DNA of 64,000 nt from Yoonia sp035117555 (lineage in GTDB: Bacteria > Pseudomonadota > Alphaproteobacteria > Rhodobacterales > Rhodobacteraceae), in contig NZ_JAYKPK010000009.1 in NCBI RefSeq assembly GCF_035117555.1, forward strand, positions 1 through 64,000, written 5' to 3'. A program made the position numbers and the translations under genes. This document shows positions 12,801-27,800 of the stretch, one piece after another (within the stretch, counting starts at the first letter, position 1; the number at the start of each line of letters is the position of its first letter). The notes under the pieces were generated by a model, which worked only from the letters and a program-made list of their open reading frames with translations, was not told where the DNA came from and made no database searches.

Positions 12801-15800
12801 CAGTGGCCACACGCATGTCGCCCTCGGTCTCACCCAACCAGATAGCCCCGCTGGCACGCGCCGTCATATCCGCATCATTCTCGGTTATATTGTACCAGAC
12901 CCTTGCATCAGACGTGCCGATCTGACCTGTTGAGGCCTCAAACAGCACCGACCCGGCAGTGACCACATTAGGATCTGTCCCACCAGAACTGTTTAAAATA
13001 TCACCAGAAGTTTTGAGCCGCACAGGGCCACCCGCCTCAACAAGGCCAAGATTGAGCGCAGTATCCTCGGATCCAAGGAAGACCTCGCCACCTGCAACCA
13101 CGTTGATTTCGCCTGTCGCCTCAACGTTGAAATCGTCCCGCAGGATGACTTCGATGAATTTGACAGCAACAACGCTTCGCAACGCCACACCAATGGCATC
13201 CTCAGAGATCAGACCCTCAGGCTTTGTTGTCTCAATAGTCAGAACAGTACCATCATCACTGATCGCAGTGATAATATAGGCAGTATCCTCGCCATTGACG
13301 TTCTCTGAGGGCCTCAAAGCGTCCTGACTATTCTCAAATCCTTCCGTAACAGGGCTGAGGTTGGACAGCACAAGACGGTCGCCCACTTCAAAGGCGCTGA
13401 AATCATTCCCAGCAGTCCCGGTTGTGGTGATCGTACCGGTAAACTCACCTGTGCGCACAATATTGACCACACTGCTGGCGCTGTCTCCCAAAGGATTGAG
13501 AGAGACTGCCGCAAGAGTAACCGCAATATTAGCCTCAAGGGCCGATATCTGCTTGGACCCGTTGACGCTCACCACAATCCGATCTGCAGTCACAGATTCA
13601 ATCGTGTAGAAAGCGGCCTCAGTGGCATTCGGTGTGCTGCCCTCGACCTGCAGAATATCGCCTGCAGCAAAGATCATATCCCAGTTTGCAGTCCCGCTCT
13701 GGCGCGTAATCGTGTTGCTTGCAGGGTCAAAGGAAACAGTCGCCGGGAGCTGGGCTGTGAGCAGGAAGTTGATGTCCGACCGTTCTGCCGCAGACAGCAA
13801 GATGCGGTTCTCTGTGCTGAGCTCCTCGCTCATATCGATGAGCACCGATCCAGAGGTAACACCCACATTGTCACGCACCTCGATGCGCAATGTCCCCGCA
13901 GAAATATTTGGGTCCTCAATGGTTGTGCGGGTATCTGTAACCGGCTGCAGAAGTCCAATGCCATAACCATAAAGCAGCTCGTCAGGCGTCCAGATCTTGA
14001 TAGAGGCCTCGATCCTGTCGATCTCGCGTTGTGTCAGAGATTCAACGAAGTTCGTGTTGAACTCATCAAGTGTGAACAGCTCGATTGTGCCAGCATTGCT
14101 GGTAGGGCTGCCTGGATCATCAGTCCCATTGATACCCAGCAGTTCATCCTGACTGAAGGCGACCGACCAGCGGCCATCACTCGCTGCCTTGACCTCGCGG
14201 TTTGTCCCCGACCAGCTGATGGTCACCAACTGACCCGCTGTCGCCAACCCTGAAACTGTGCCGTAAGTGGCCTCAGCATAGCGTGCATTCAGCGTGCGGA
14301 ACTGTTCAGCGCGCGTTGTGCGCAGCACCAAAAGCTGGGCCTCTGCCTCAGCGTCTGCCTGCCCATCTGTAAGGGCATTATCAAGTACCAGAGCACGCGC
14401 CTTATAGAAGGCCAACAGAGCAGACTGCTCATCAGCATCGATGACAAATGCGGCATCATCGCCCCCCATGACAGCCTGGAAGGCTGCATCATCGTGCAGA
14501 CCACGCCAGCGCCAATAGGTCTGGTATTCCCTTGTCTTGGCCGATTGCAGCGCAGTCTTCGCATCTGCAACCTTATCATTTGCCCCGGTGTCTGCAGTGA
14601 GTTCCATGTCCGTCCAGACAGAACCCAGCAGCTCTTCAATCGCGCGGGTGTCAACAATGGAGCGGTCATTGCTGTCAATGATACTGCCGTTCGGCACATA
14701 AATGGCCACATCCGCGATGGACTGGAAGTCTCCTCCAGGGGTGTCACCACCATCAATACGGTTCACCCGCAGATCGCCCGAGATTTCACGGATATGGGCG
14801 GCAGTCACAGCCTGAACAGTCAGATGATCCTCGGCGCGTATCCCAGCGGTATCAATCTGGAGGATATTGTCAGCTGTACCGACAGAACCGCGCCCAGAGA
14901 TCAGAGTGATATCAGCCCCAATCACTGCGGCAGCGAGTGCTGGATTGGCGGAGAAGATATCATCTTGGGCGGAGAGTTTCACCGATCCGCGATACCCGCT
15001 CACAGTATTTTCCGAGATGACACGGCCGACCGGTAGATCACCTTTGGCCTGTGCGATATTGATCTTGCCACCTGTGGTGCTGGCATCAAGGCGCGCATCA
15101 GCCACTTGGGTGAGATTGACCGGAAGTGCGACACTATCAGTGCCGATCCGACCACCGGCTGTCAGCGAGATGACCTTCCCCCCCACAGAGGCAGTCGTGA
15201 TCTCTTCTGTATCCCCAAGATCAACCTGAGAGGTAAGGCTTGCCTTGGCAGTGATATCTCTCTGGGTCATCAGCGTTGTGGTGCCAAGATCGTTAAGGAT
15301 CTGGCCATCTATCAGAATACTGGAAGACCCAGCATTTACAGTGACTTCACCAGCTGTGTTGTGGAGGAAATCGATCTGGATCATCCGGTCTGCAGCGATT
15401 GAATGCGAATGGGTCACAAACCGCCCAATGGTGCGTTCATACTGGTAGGTATAGGTCTTCTTGCCGTACCAGGAGGAACGGACATTGTAATAGGTCTGCT
15501 TCCAGTCGGTCGCACTCGTGATAACGACGTCACGGGTATAGGTGTAGAGATCATTCCCTGATTCCGAAACATTGGCAAATTCGTCACTTGGCAGAATGAT
15601 ATTTCCACCGGACACACCACCCACACCGTCCACATTACGCGTGTAGAAATAGTTGGAATCTTCGATCAGATCACGGCTCAGCACCTGAGTGACTGGCGGC
15701 ACCGGAATATTCTGAGTGCCCAGATCGATGATACCAAGCCAGCCCTTTTCCTGCCAACGCGCTGTCTCACGGGTGCGAGAGGACTCCCCGATTGACCATG

Positions 15801-18800
15801 CATAGCGCTGGTTGGCGAGAGGCTGATATTCCGTTGTTGTAATATCACCCGGCCTGCTTATTGCTACGCCAGTGATGCGGTTAGCAACCGAGATATCAAC
15901 AGTACCATCCGCCTCTTTGGTGTAGATGGTGATCAGGTTGCGGCCCTTGTCCTCAATGTAGATCAGCCCATCACCACGGGTATTCACATCAAGTGTTTCG
16001 AGCTTCAGCACCACATCAGGCAAAGCCATGTTGTTGATGATGGTGATTTCCGGATAGGCGGCATGCGAGACAAGCCTTCCCTTGCCGGTATTGACGATAT
16101 GACCGGTCAGAGAGATTGTCCCACCCTTGGGACGCATCGCCTTGATGATCAGTGCGCGCTCCTGCTTGCTGTACTGGGCGGTGAAATCATCATTCGAGAG
16201 TTCAATATTAGTGAAGTTTCTACCCGAGTTTATCGCCTGCTGGATCTGATTTTGCTCACTCGCGCCAAGCACCAGATCAAAGTCCTTTTTCCCCGCCTGG
16301 ATCAGCCCGTTCACATTAATATATTCAGCATCGATCGTGATCCGGTCTGCCAACAGGTTTGGTGCATCAGGATTTATGCTGAGTGTATTGACCCAATTCT
16401 GGACAGCTGTGGTCGAGGTCGGTGCGGCACCCATTGAGTTTCTCAACAAGGTACTATTGGCCAGGAAAATCCCAACAGGATCACCACCCACATGCTCCAT
16501 CAACACCCCGAGAATGTTGATCGCATTTTTCGCCTGGATGAAAATCTCGCGCGCCTGGATCTGACCAAGAATAGAGACCGAGCCCCCTCTGGAGGGGTTC
16601 AGGATGTCAAGCCTTGCCGTAGGCGCAATGATATTACCAGTGATATTGATGTTCTGGCTCGGCGGCAGGAAGCCAGTATTTGGATCAACAAACAGGTTGA
16701 TATTGGCCACTGATATCCGGATTTCGGGGTTAGCCTCAGTGGCGCTGATTGTGTCTGCTGAGAAGTTCAGGCCGACAAAGCGGTTATCCTGATCTTTGGT
16801 ACCAAGATTATCGTCCTCACTATAGGTCTGGTTGTTGCGGTTCACATTGCGCGTGTTCTCTTCGCGGATGAGCAGTCGCGCATCCTCAGAGGCATCGGCA
16901 TCTGCCGTGATATCAACACCGTTGAAATAGACCCCACCATTGAAGGTCGGGATACTCAGACCTGTGATCTCAAGCTGCGCATAAGTATTGTTTTGGATCT
17001 CAATCCGCGCATCCTTGGGGGTGTTGAACAGGCCGCCACCAGTGAGATAATCGGACAGAATCCGCACGCGACCTGCCTGGGCATTGGTAGGCTCGACAAC
17101 CACCATATCTGCCTCAGGCAGACTTGGGATAATCGTGTCTCCACGGCGCTCAGCAAGCCCCATATCGAGCAGTTCCTGCTCCAGACGCGCTATCTGGTTG
17201 CGATAGAATGTCTCAAGGTCGGCATTACCAGAGCCATCATAAAGCGCCAGCTTTTCACGCGCTTTCTCAATCTCTTCAAACTGAGGAGCAAGAATGCCTG
17301 CACGGATCACCGTGAAACCAATATCACCTGTTGACTTGCGGCCTTTCGCATCTACCGCGTCCATATCCTCAACGATATTTCCATATTCGTCGACCTTCAG
17401 GATCAGAGTCTTGAAACGCTTCTGACCAGTCACAATCTGGCCCTCGTTGCGCACCTCTGCAAAGAGCACAGCACGCCGTTCACCGTTTCCTGAGCCCACA
17501 TTGCCGCCGCCCAAGGCATTGGCAACACCAGAGGTCCAGTTAGTGGCCTTGGCCACACCCTCAACCCCGACATCGCCCCAGCCATCCGCATTGATATCAA
17601 TGTTGCTGTCACCTGTCAGGCTGGCACCAGACTTGATATGCACAAGGTTGGTCGCCTCATAGAGCGCGACTGTCTTGAGATCAGAGATCGGAATGACAGA
17701 ACCGGCAAAATTATCGACCCGCGACTCAAAGTTTTGGTCCGGCAGGTTCAAGAACCGGTCAACACCGGCACTAAGGAACATATTGCCAGCGGCCCGAACA
17801 TTTGCACCTGTTTCAAACAATATCTCATGGGTTGGGGTGACATAGGTACGCGCTGCACCCAGAGCCACTGTCGCTGCCCCAAAGGTCTCTGAATAAGATT
17901 GCAGATATGTGTTGCCGCGCCCTGACGCCTCAAACTCCAGAATACCATGGCTGTCTATTTTCGCCCCGGCTTCTACAATAACTCTGGCATCAAGTGTGTT
18001 GGCTTCAAACCGACCGTAAGCCCCGGCGCCTGAGAATGCGCCCCCGGTGACCAGTTTTACCTTATCAGAATAATCGAGAATATTGCGCACTTTGGCAATG
18101 AGATCACCCGCGATCCGCGTAATAGCCCCATTTGCAGCAGTGATCTGGTAGCCAGTGGTTTGCACATCAGAATTCACGCCAAAGCGCATCTTTGTGTCGA
18201 AGCTGACAATTGTGTTGATATTGGCGCTGGCACCGGAAACAAGGCCACCAGTCTTACCATCCACCGAGCCACCACCATCAAGGCGCGATGTCAGGTTCGC
18301 ATCAATCCGCCCAGCAGTGATCTTGGCGTAATCACCGAACGCACCCTCAACAGTACCGTTGATCTCATGGCGCATGGATGCACCAGCCCCAGCGATGGCA
18401 CCAAAGGAGCTTGTCGAAATTTTGCCATCGGGTTGAGAGGTATAAATTGCCGTGATCGTCAGATCACCCTGAACAGTGATATTGGCACGGTTCGCAGTAG
18501 ATGTGCCATCCAGCGCACCAGCGAAGACCGAACCAGCAGACTCAGTGCGTCCCGCAGCAGCCGCTCCGGCAGCCAGACCATAAGCACCGGCAAGGATGTC
18601 CAGATCATTAGCATCGATCGCCACAGCAGAGATGTTCATCGAGCCAGCGCTGGTGACAGTCACCCCGGCTTCGATCTCACCTTTCACATCGGCGGTTGAG
18701 CTTACTGTGGCATCTGTTGCGCCAACACCAATCAGGCCACCAGCCACACCCACGGAATTTGCGCGCTGACGACTATCAGAGCTCGCATTCAAAGTGAGTG

Positions 18801-21800
18801 CGCCACGCACCGCAAGAGTTGCTCCACCGGTCAGGGCAGCGCGTACCACGCTGGAATTGAAGAGCTGTGCATTTGTCGACTGCACCCCAAGCAGGATGCC
18901 TCCACCAGATGCGCGTGAGACAGCTTCTGCCAGAAGATTGCCATCGGAAGGCGCAGAGACTGCATCAACGGAAAGAGCACCGAGGTTATAGGTCCCGGAT
19001 CCCCCAACAAGTGCAGATACAACTGTGCTGGTATCGACCCTTGCGGAGTTCGCACCCACCCCAGCTGTCGTGCCGACAGTCATACCCTTAGCCGATGCCC
19101 GGCTGGTGCCGGTCCGATCGGCCAAGACAGAGACTGTACCACTTGTCGCAGTCACATTGGCGCCCGTAATCTGCGCCCTGATTATGCCGCCAGCGTCGAT
19201 ATCGGCGACACCACCGCCACCTGCGATCGCAAAGAAGCCAGCGGCGATGGAATTGACCTCAATGTCTGCATCAAGGCTGGCATCCGATACCGCCTCAATA
19301 TTGGCATCCCCGGCAAGGCTGATCACGCCCCCTGAGATCAAAGCCTCGCGTAGGCCCTGATCAGAAATATAGGCGCGCGCACCACCGCCCGAAGCAGCGA
19401 ACCCGATACCAGTTGCAGCAATCGAGGAGGCCTCGGCCGTCACATTGATGTCGCGTGTATCTTCGGTCTTAACGTTAAGATCACGTGTATTGATATTGCT
19501 GTTCTGGACCACAGCACGCAGACCACCGGTAATGATCGCCTCAGCCAAAGATACAGCAACAGACACCGAGCCACCAATACCAAGAACCGCCGCTACAGAG
19601 GTTGATTGAACATGAACATCGACCGAACTTGTATCTTGGGCCGTGACCGACACGTCGCCAACAGGGGCAGTAATAGTGCTATTGGTGACAATGCTTTCGA
19701 CATAATGACCCAAGAGATTGATCGCTGTCGCGCCTGTACCGGCACCAGCACCCCCACCAAGACCTGCAAAGGCAGCAACAGCCATTGCTGACACCTCGGC
19801 CTTAATCGAGGCGTTCATCCGCGCATCAATCGTGATATTGGCTCCACCAGCCTCACCGCTTGCAAGATCAACCCAGTTGGCCGCAGTGGCAAAATCAATC
19901 GCGCGCAGATCGACACCAGTCTGATTGGCACCAATATATTGGTAAACCTCGCCATTGCTGTCACGCACGAACAGCCCTGTCTGGATGTCATAACTCGTGC
20001 CAGCAGGTGCCAGATAATTAATCTCTGTATCGAACCCAGCCCCGGGTGCAGCCTGGGTGATTTCCTGCCAGCCAGCTCCAGGCGCAAGATTGACGGTAAT
20101 CACATCCGGCGCCTGATATTGGCGTAAAAGAACCATGCCATTTGTCTCGATGGCAAGGATCGTGCCATCTTTCCAGTTCGTGCTCTCGCCATCCGGAACA
20201 TTGCCCCAGATCACCTCTGCATCTCCCAGACCAAAGACATAATCTGTATTTACCGGTCTTGTGAGATTACCCATTCGCTCAAAATACCGCGCATTATCGC
20301 CGGAACCGAGCTGGACATACTTTCCTTTTGCAACATCGACTGTGCCCGTGACAGGAGCGGTGAGAATGTCGCTCTTCAGCACCACATCATCGGTGACATC
20401 GACCCAGACGATCTGGCCAGTTTCAAGTGGCTGAAGATATGTCTGGTTGCTGACAAAGCTGGCATCAATCGTGACGGCCGAGACACCAGTGTAGCGATAG
20501 TAACGTTCTTGGCCATTGACATTGAACAGAACCACATCAAGCGGATCTGCTGTTTCGCTGCCACTCAGTGCCGTCGCATCAATGAAGCTTGTCGCACTGG
20601 TATCAACGACAAATACACCGTAGCGCTCAAGCCAACCAAGTTCTGCACCCTCACCAAGGCTCTCGGCAACACCGCGGAAGTAAGAACTCGATCCTGGTAC
20701 ATTCACCTGGTCTGCACCGACATAGCGCAGATAGTTGCCCCCAGTGGAGAGGAAGGGAGAGGTGACCTGAATATAATCACCAGTCTCCAGGTCAAACGTA
20801 GCATTGAGATCAGTCTGTACACCCTGCTGACGTTCCCAGAGTGCCTGGGCCGGCACGAAACCGCCCTCCACAAGCCCCAGAGCATAATCGCTGTTGGCGC
20901 TGATAGCGGCCCCGCTGACATTCCGGAAGACAAGGAACCCGCCCGCCTGAGCACCCGTCTGGGCATAAAGCATGACACCATCATCTGCGATCGAACGCGA
21001 ATTGCTACCCAAGGCGATACCGGAACGGAAGGAAATGGTCTTGTCTGCAATCTGATCAGCAATCAGCACCCAGTCAGCCTCAGAGGCAAGCCCAGTACTG
21101 ATAACACCCCAATCAAGTGGTGGAGGCGCAGGCTGCGGATCGACTGGCGCGCCCGTTTCGGGATCCATTACAATTTCGGGCTCTGGCATGAAGCTCCGGA
21201 AGAATGCCTCGTTTATTGCAACTGAACCAGTACCATCAAACACAAGATAAGCAGTACCAGAACTGCCATCCGGGATCGCAATAACCGAGCCTTGCGACGC
21301 ATTCCCCAGACCATTCAGCGTGCCTGTGGCATCAATGAACCGCCCAGCAACACTGTCATTGATGACAAAGAGGCTGTCTGCCGTACCGTAGTTAAAGCTG
21401 TAATCGACAAGTTGCCAGTCCGCCTCTTGGTCCAGAGGCAGCGCAGACTGCAAGCCGCCGTAGTAATTAGCACTGCGGGAGAAGCTGGCAGTATCAACGC
21501 CAGTATAGCGGAAAAATTGCTCGCCAACTTTGATATAATCACCAAGCTGCAGCGCAATCGTACCAACCGGATCAGTGATGATTGTCTTGTTCGAGCCGGA
21601 GATGTCGGCAAGAGTCGCGTTAAGCCAATTGCCTCCCTGCGTAACACTGACCGCAGAAATACCGGCAGCATCGATCGCACTGGCACCCAGATACAAGTAA
21701 TACTCTGAACCAATCCGCAGCACATCACCCTTGTTCAGAGTTGTATTGCTGCCTGCCGGGATGGCAGCCTCAAACTGGCTCGCGCTCAGCACCACACTCC

Positions 21801-24800
21801 AAAGTTCAGGTTCAGCTACCGCGGCGCTTTGCGCTTCTGGCTTGGAATATTTGTAGTAGCGACCATTGTCTTCTACCAGCAGGCCGGTGAGCAATTCAGT
21901 CACATCCTCGGGCGCAAGCATGGTGATGACACCATTTAAATTTTGCCCGACCTGGAACCAATCAGCGTTACCTGCAGGGTTGAAGCCAGCCATGTCAATG
22001 AGACCGCCATCAGGCCCAAGATACTGGAAAAGACGGCCATCCTCGGTCTGCGCATAGGTTCCGTTTTGAACCGGCTGAAGATCGCTTTCCAATGTGAGCG
22101 AAAAATTCCCTGTGGTGAGACCTGCATTGGTCACATCGGTGAAAGCACCAGCCTTAAGACCATCACTGCGCTGTCCGAGACGGTTTTCTGCGCGGCCCAC
22201 ACCGACTGAAACACCTGCGCCAGCCAATCCAGCCCCTAAGGAGGCTGCAGCAGAAATCACCTTTGCATCAATACTTGTCGTCGCCTCTGCACTAATATCG
22301 ATCGTGTTTGCTGCATCGAGATTCATGTTTGATGCACGCGCCATAGTCCGCGTACCAACGATATTCTCAATACTTGCACCTGCACCGCTGATCGCGACAC
22401 CAACAAGTCCACCAGCCGCAGAAAGCGCTGCTGCTGCACCTCTTGCCCGGATGGAGGCATTGTCGACTGCCCTGACAGAGAGAGAGCTGCCAAAGGCCGC
22501 TACACTGCCACGTCCAGAGCCGGTATCTCCACCATTTGGTGCGCGCGAAATTTCCGCAGTGGTCTCACTTGTGATCTCATTTTGCGACAGTGTCACTGCG
22601 ACTGAAATCGCCGCGGCTTTCAGACCTGCCGATATTGCAAAGGCCACCGCGTTTGCAGTGCTGTCAATGACGGAAAGATCCTCTGCAAGCACAGAGATCG
22701 TGCCCATAGCGATATCCGTATTGGCGCCGGATATTCTGGCTGTCGTTTCACCAGCAATTCGGTTGATTGCCTCAACACCTGCACCAGCCCCGGACACACC
22801 CACAAGACCCGCAGCAACCGCAGCAGAACCGGCAAAGACCGTGGCATTGATCAGTCTGGAGCTGTCAGCCAGCACCGACAGAGAGACGTTTGAGTTGGTA
22901 GGCGTGGAGATGCGTGCATCATGCAACTCAGCCAGTGTCTGACCACGGCCGGACAGGGCTCTTCCAGAGGCATCATATCCGATATAGTTGCGCGATATTG
23001 CACTGCCGATCGATACCCCGACCCCGGTTGCGCCCACACCCACGGAGAGTGCAGCAGTGACAATCACAGCATTGATCCGAGACAAAGAGCGTGCCTCAAC
23101 CACAACTGGTCCGGAAACGACCCAATCACCACTCGCATGGGTACCACGCACTGCGGCAACGGTATTGCTGTTGATCGCATTGACAGAATAAGCCCCTGCC
23201 CCGGCAAGAGCCACACCAACCAGACCACCACCAACCGCAACACTAGCAGCAACGCTGACCGCGGAAATGGTTGCCTGGGCTGCTTTTATCTGTCCCCCAT
23301 CAAGTCGCAGGGTCCATTGCGAACCGGTGCCAAGATCAACAAGTGACCAGGATTGGCCTGCCTCGATGATCGTAATCTGCAGCGGACCAACGACAGTCGC
23401 ACCAGAAGACACGAGCCGTTGCCGCAATTCTGCGATGATCTCGGCGTCGTCATCAATATCTGATTGGACCGCTGTTTCTGTCTCATTGGCGCCAGTGGTG
23501 TCAGTCCTTGAGGCATCATCAAGATGCTCAGCTGTCAGGCCAGCGTCAAGCGTGCTTTCGGGAAAATTAGCCCCCGTCAACGCCTTGATCGCAACATCTC
23601 CACTGGTCACCAAACGGCTTGTCTCAACCAAAGCCCCAATATCATTGGCGACCTCATTGACTGAAACAGCCGACGCGACCGCAATGCCAACACCCACAAC
23701 ACCCACACCAGCAGCAAGAGAAGCTGCAGCAGTATAGGCTTTGATCGTGCTCAAATCATTCGCAAGAACGTTCACATTGATCGCTGAAACATCTGATCCA
23801 CGAATGATGGATTGTGCCGTTATTGCAATCCGGTTGGTATTTGAGACCCCGACACCAGCAACACCAACACCCACAGCACCGCCTGCGAGCGCCACAGCGG
23901 CTGCCACAGTCGTTGAGTTAATATCATTGCTGCTTTGTGCCTGAACTCTGACATCGCGTGCGGCGGTGATCTCAGAGTTCTCGATTCTTGCCTCGAGTAG
24001 CATCCCGGAGCGCTCTGTCGACACCAGGCGCCATAGGCTGGCATTGCTGAAATCCAGCCAGTCCAGCCGCAGCTTCCCACCCGCGCTGATGCGCAACACT
24101 TCATCTTCGCCCTCAGTATCAAGAGCCAATGTCCAGCTATGGCTACCATCTGTGACTGTGCCCACTCCATTGCTTACGGAACCAGTCAGGTTGCCCTGAA
24201 CCTCCTGACCTGCCTGGATCAGAAGATCGCGCAAAACCGCAAGATCGCCGTTCTTTGCGGCAATGAAACGATCATCACTTTCAACGACAATCCCAAGGCC
24301 ATTCGCATTCAGAGGCGTCGTGCCAATATACTCATAAACAGCCGCAGCATTCCCAAAGGCATCACGCACCAAAACCGTATTGCCAGAATTGATCTGATTT
24401 GGACGGCCTGACTGGTTGAATGTCGTAGAAACTGAACCGGAAACCGGCGCATAGCCAATCTCGTTGCGGGCCACGCCAACCCCAACCCCAGCGGCACCAC
24501 CGCCACCAACACCGGCCGACACTGCAAGTGAGGCGGTTACCAAGACTGCATCTATCTTCGCCGTCGACTCCGCCTCGACAATCACATCGCGCGCCGACAC
24601 CACGTTGAAGCCGATAATCCGTGCAGCCGCAGAGACTGCACCACCCAGAATACGGTTGGTTGCGCTCGCACCGGCACCCGAGAAAGCAACGCCAAATGTG
24701 GAGGCAGAAATTGACACCGAGCTGGCAGTCGCAACTGCGAATATCCGTGCCAGATCCTGGGCCCGCACAACCACATCACCCGAACCTGTCGTCCTGATCT

Positions 24801-27800
24801 GACCAAGCCCATTGCCCGTGCTGGCAATCTCGGCAATCGTACTGCTCGAGATCTCATTTTGAGCCACATTCACGGCAAGAGAGATCGCTACTCCAAAAAT
24901 ACTACCAGCCACGCTCAGCGCGGCTGCTGTTGCCACGGCATCAATCTCAGACCGTCCATCCGCTGTTACGAGGACCGATCCTGCCGCAATATCACTGCTT
25001 GCACCCAAAATGGCTGCCCTTGTGTGCATCCCGATGCGGTTTTCGACGCCAACACCAGAACCAGCAACAGCGACACCGACAGCGCCCCCTACCAGTCCTG
25101 CCGAGCCTGAAAATACCACAGCTTTGATCGACTGTGCTGTCTCAGCATTCACGCTCACAGAGCCGCTAGACAGGCGGATTGCACTGTCCTCGATCTCGGC
25201 ACGCACAAGACCCTCAGCGGATGCGAGATCCCCACCAATCCGGTTCAGCGCAGTAGAAGAGCCAAGAGCAACACCCACATTCGGGCCAACCCCGATGGCA
25301 GCTGCCAGCGATGTGCTCAGAACAGTTGAGACAATTTGCGAGGCATTGAGCGCTTCAACCCGCACATTGCCCTGAGACACAGAGCTGGCAGGAGTAATTC
25401 CCTCAACCACAGCATTGCGCAAAGCAGCTTGCGTGGAAGATGTCACATTGTTGATCGAAACAGCACCCGCACCCGACACTGCGAGACCAATGCCTGAGGC
25501 ATTGATTGCCACGGATGCTGCTTGCGTGATTGCAAAAATGTTAGGCCGGCCTGCTGTAAGAACACCGCCCTCAGAGCCCAATTGCCAGGTCTGATTGGCT
25601 GCATCGACCACAAGCCAACTACGGCCTGAGTCGAGGATCTGCACACGCAATTCTCCAGCAACCGTCTCACCCCGACCGATAAGCGCTGCGCGAAGTGCTG
25701 CGAGTGTATCCATACCAAGCTGACGCGCTGCCTTGAAACCAACAACAGTCCCAGTCGCATCAAGTTCGGCCTCAACACGCCAGACATGATCACCGTCGCG
25801 AACCTCCCAGATCTGACCAAGTTTAATTGCTGTCTGACTGAAATCCTCTATGGCTGCTGCTGCTGACCCTGCCGCTAGCAGAGCAGACCGGAACTGACTA
25901 AGATTAAGGAGACCTGTGCCCGCATCAGCGGTGAAATCAGACCCTTCAAATTCCAGCAGCTCAACCCTGCTAGCCTCATCAAGCGCTTCTGGGTTGAGAC
26001 CAAGCGATCCAGAGAGATCCACACTGCCCGGTGTTGCATTGGACAGCGCACGCACCCTCAGTGCATCACCGCTTAGACCATCAAGCGCAATCCTTGATCC
26101 GGTTTCTTCACCGTCTACAAGGGCAACAACATCTGTATCAACACTGTTAATCGCAACGGAAGCACCGATTGAGACAGCGATACCGAAGGCACCATTAGCG
26201 AGCGAAACCGCTGTGGCTGATGTGATGGCATGGATACGGCTCTGATCATCCGCCAGCACTTCGAGGCTGCGCGCAGTGACATCGCTCTTTAGCACAGTTG
26301 CATAAACATCAGATGCAATCCGGTTGGTGACACCAACACCAACGCCCACAACACCAACACCAAAAGCACCACCTGCAACCGCAACGGCACCCGCAGTCGT
26401 CACCGCTTTAATGTCATTTACGCTTTGCGCATCAACTTTGACATCACGCGCCGCAGTGATGACCGCATCCTCGATCCTTGCTTCAACCAGCATGCCGGAG
26501 CGCTCTGTGGATACCTGACGCCACAGGTTGGGATTACTGTAATCTACCCAATCAAGCCGTAACTTGCCACCAGCGCTGATGCGTATGACATCCTCACTGC
26601 CTGTCTCATCAAGGATCAAATCCCAGCTATGGTTAGCCTCATCGGTAACTTTGAGCACTCCGTTGATCAAAGTGCTTTCCAGCGAGCCCTGAACCTCCTG
26701 ACCCGCTTGAACCAGAATATCGTGCAAAACCGCAAGATTGCCGGATTTTGCATCCTCAAAGCGCGCATCACTTGCAGAGATGATCCCAAGTCCGTTGGCA
26801 TTAAGCGGAGCGCTGCCGATATATTCATAAACGGCAGAGGGTTTTCCGAAGGCATCACGCACCAGGACTGTATTACCGGGATTGATCTGGTTGGGACGAC
26901 CTGTCTGGTTGAATGTTCTGGAGACAGAACCGGAAACCGGGGCATAGCCTATCTCGTTGCGGGCGACACCAATGCCAATCCCTGCAGCACCACCAGTACC
27001 ACCAACAGCGACCGCAAGTGAATCAGTTGCCAAAACCGCTTGTATCCTGGCAGTGGATTCTGCCTCAACAATCACATCTTGCGCAGAGTCAACTTCAAAG
27101 CCAACAATCCGTGCGGCCGCAGAAATGGCACCACCCAAAATACGGTTAGTTGCGCCTGCACCCGCACCCGAGATTGCAACCCCGACAGCCGCAGCAGAGA
27201 CAGACAGAGAGCTTGCAGTCGCAACTGCGAATATCTTTGCCATGTCCTGAGCGCGCACCGTCACATCACCCAAACCAGTGGTGCCGACCTTACCATAGCC
27301 ATTCGCAGTATTTGCAATCTCTGCAATCGTAGTGCTTGAGATTTCATTTTGAGCGGTATTGACCGCGATTGACACTGCGACGCCCACAGCACCCGCTGCA
27401 AAGCTCAGAGAAGCCGCTGTTGCCACAGCATCGATCCGCGACCGGCTATCTGCCGATACCAGAACCGATCTCGCTGCAATATCACTACCCGCACCAACAA
27501 TAGCTGCACTTGTATGCATCCCGATACGGTTTTCGACTCCCACACCAGAACCAGCAACGGCAACACCAACAATCCCACCAGCCAGTGCCGCGGACCCTGC
27601 AAATACCACAGCAGTAATTGACTGCTCTGTTTCAGCATTCACCGATACAGAACCGCCTGACAGATTGATGACACTATCCCCGATCTCAGCACGCACCAAG
27701 CCCTCACCAGAGGCGATATCTCCACCAATTTGGTTCAACGCTGTAGCAGCACCAATACTCACACCAACCCCGACCTTACCAACACCCAAAGCCAGGGAGG

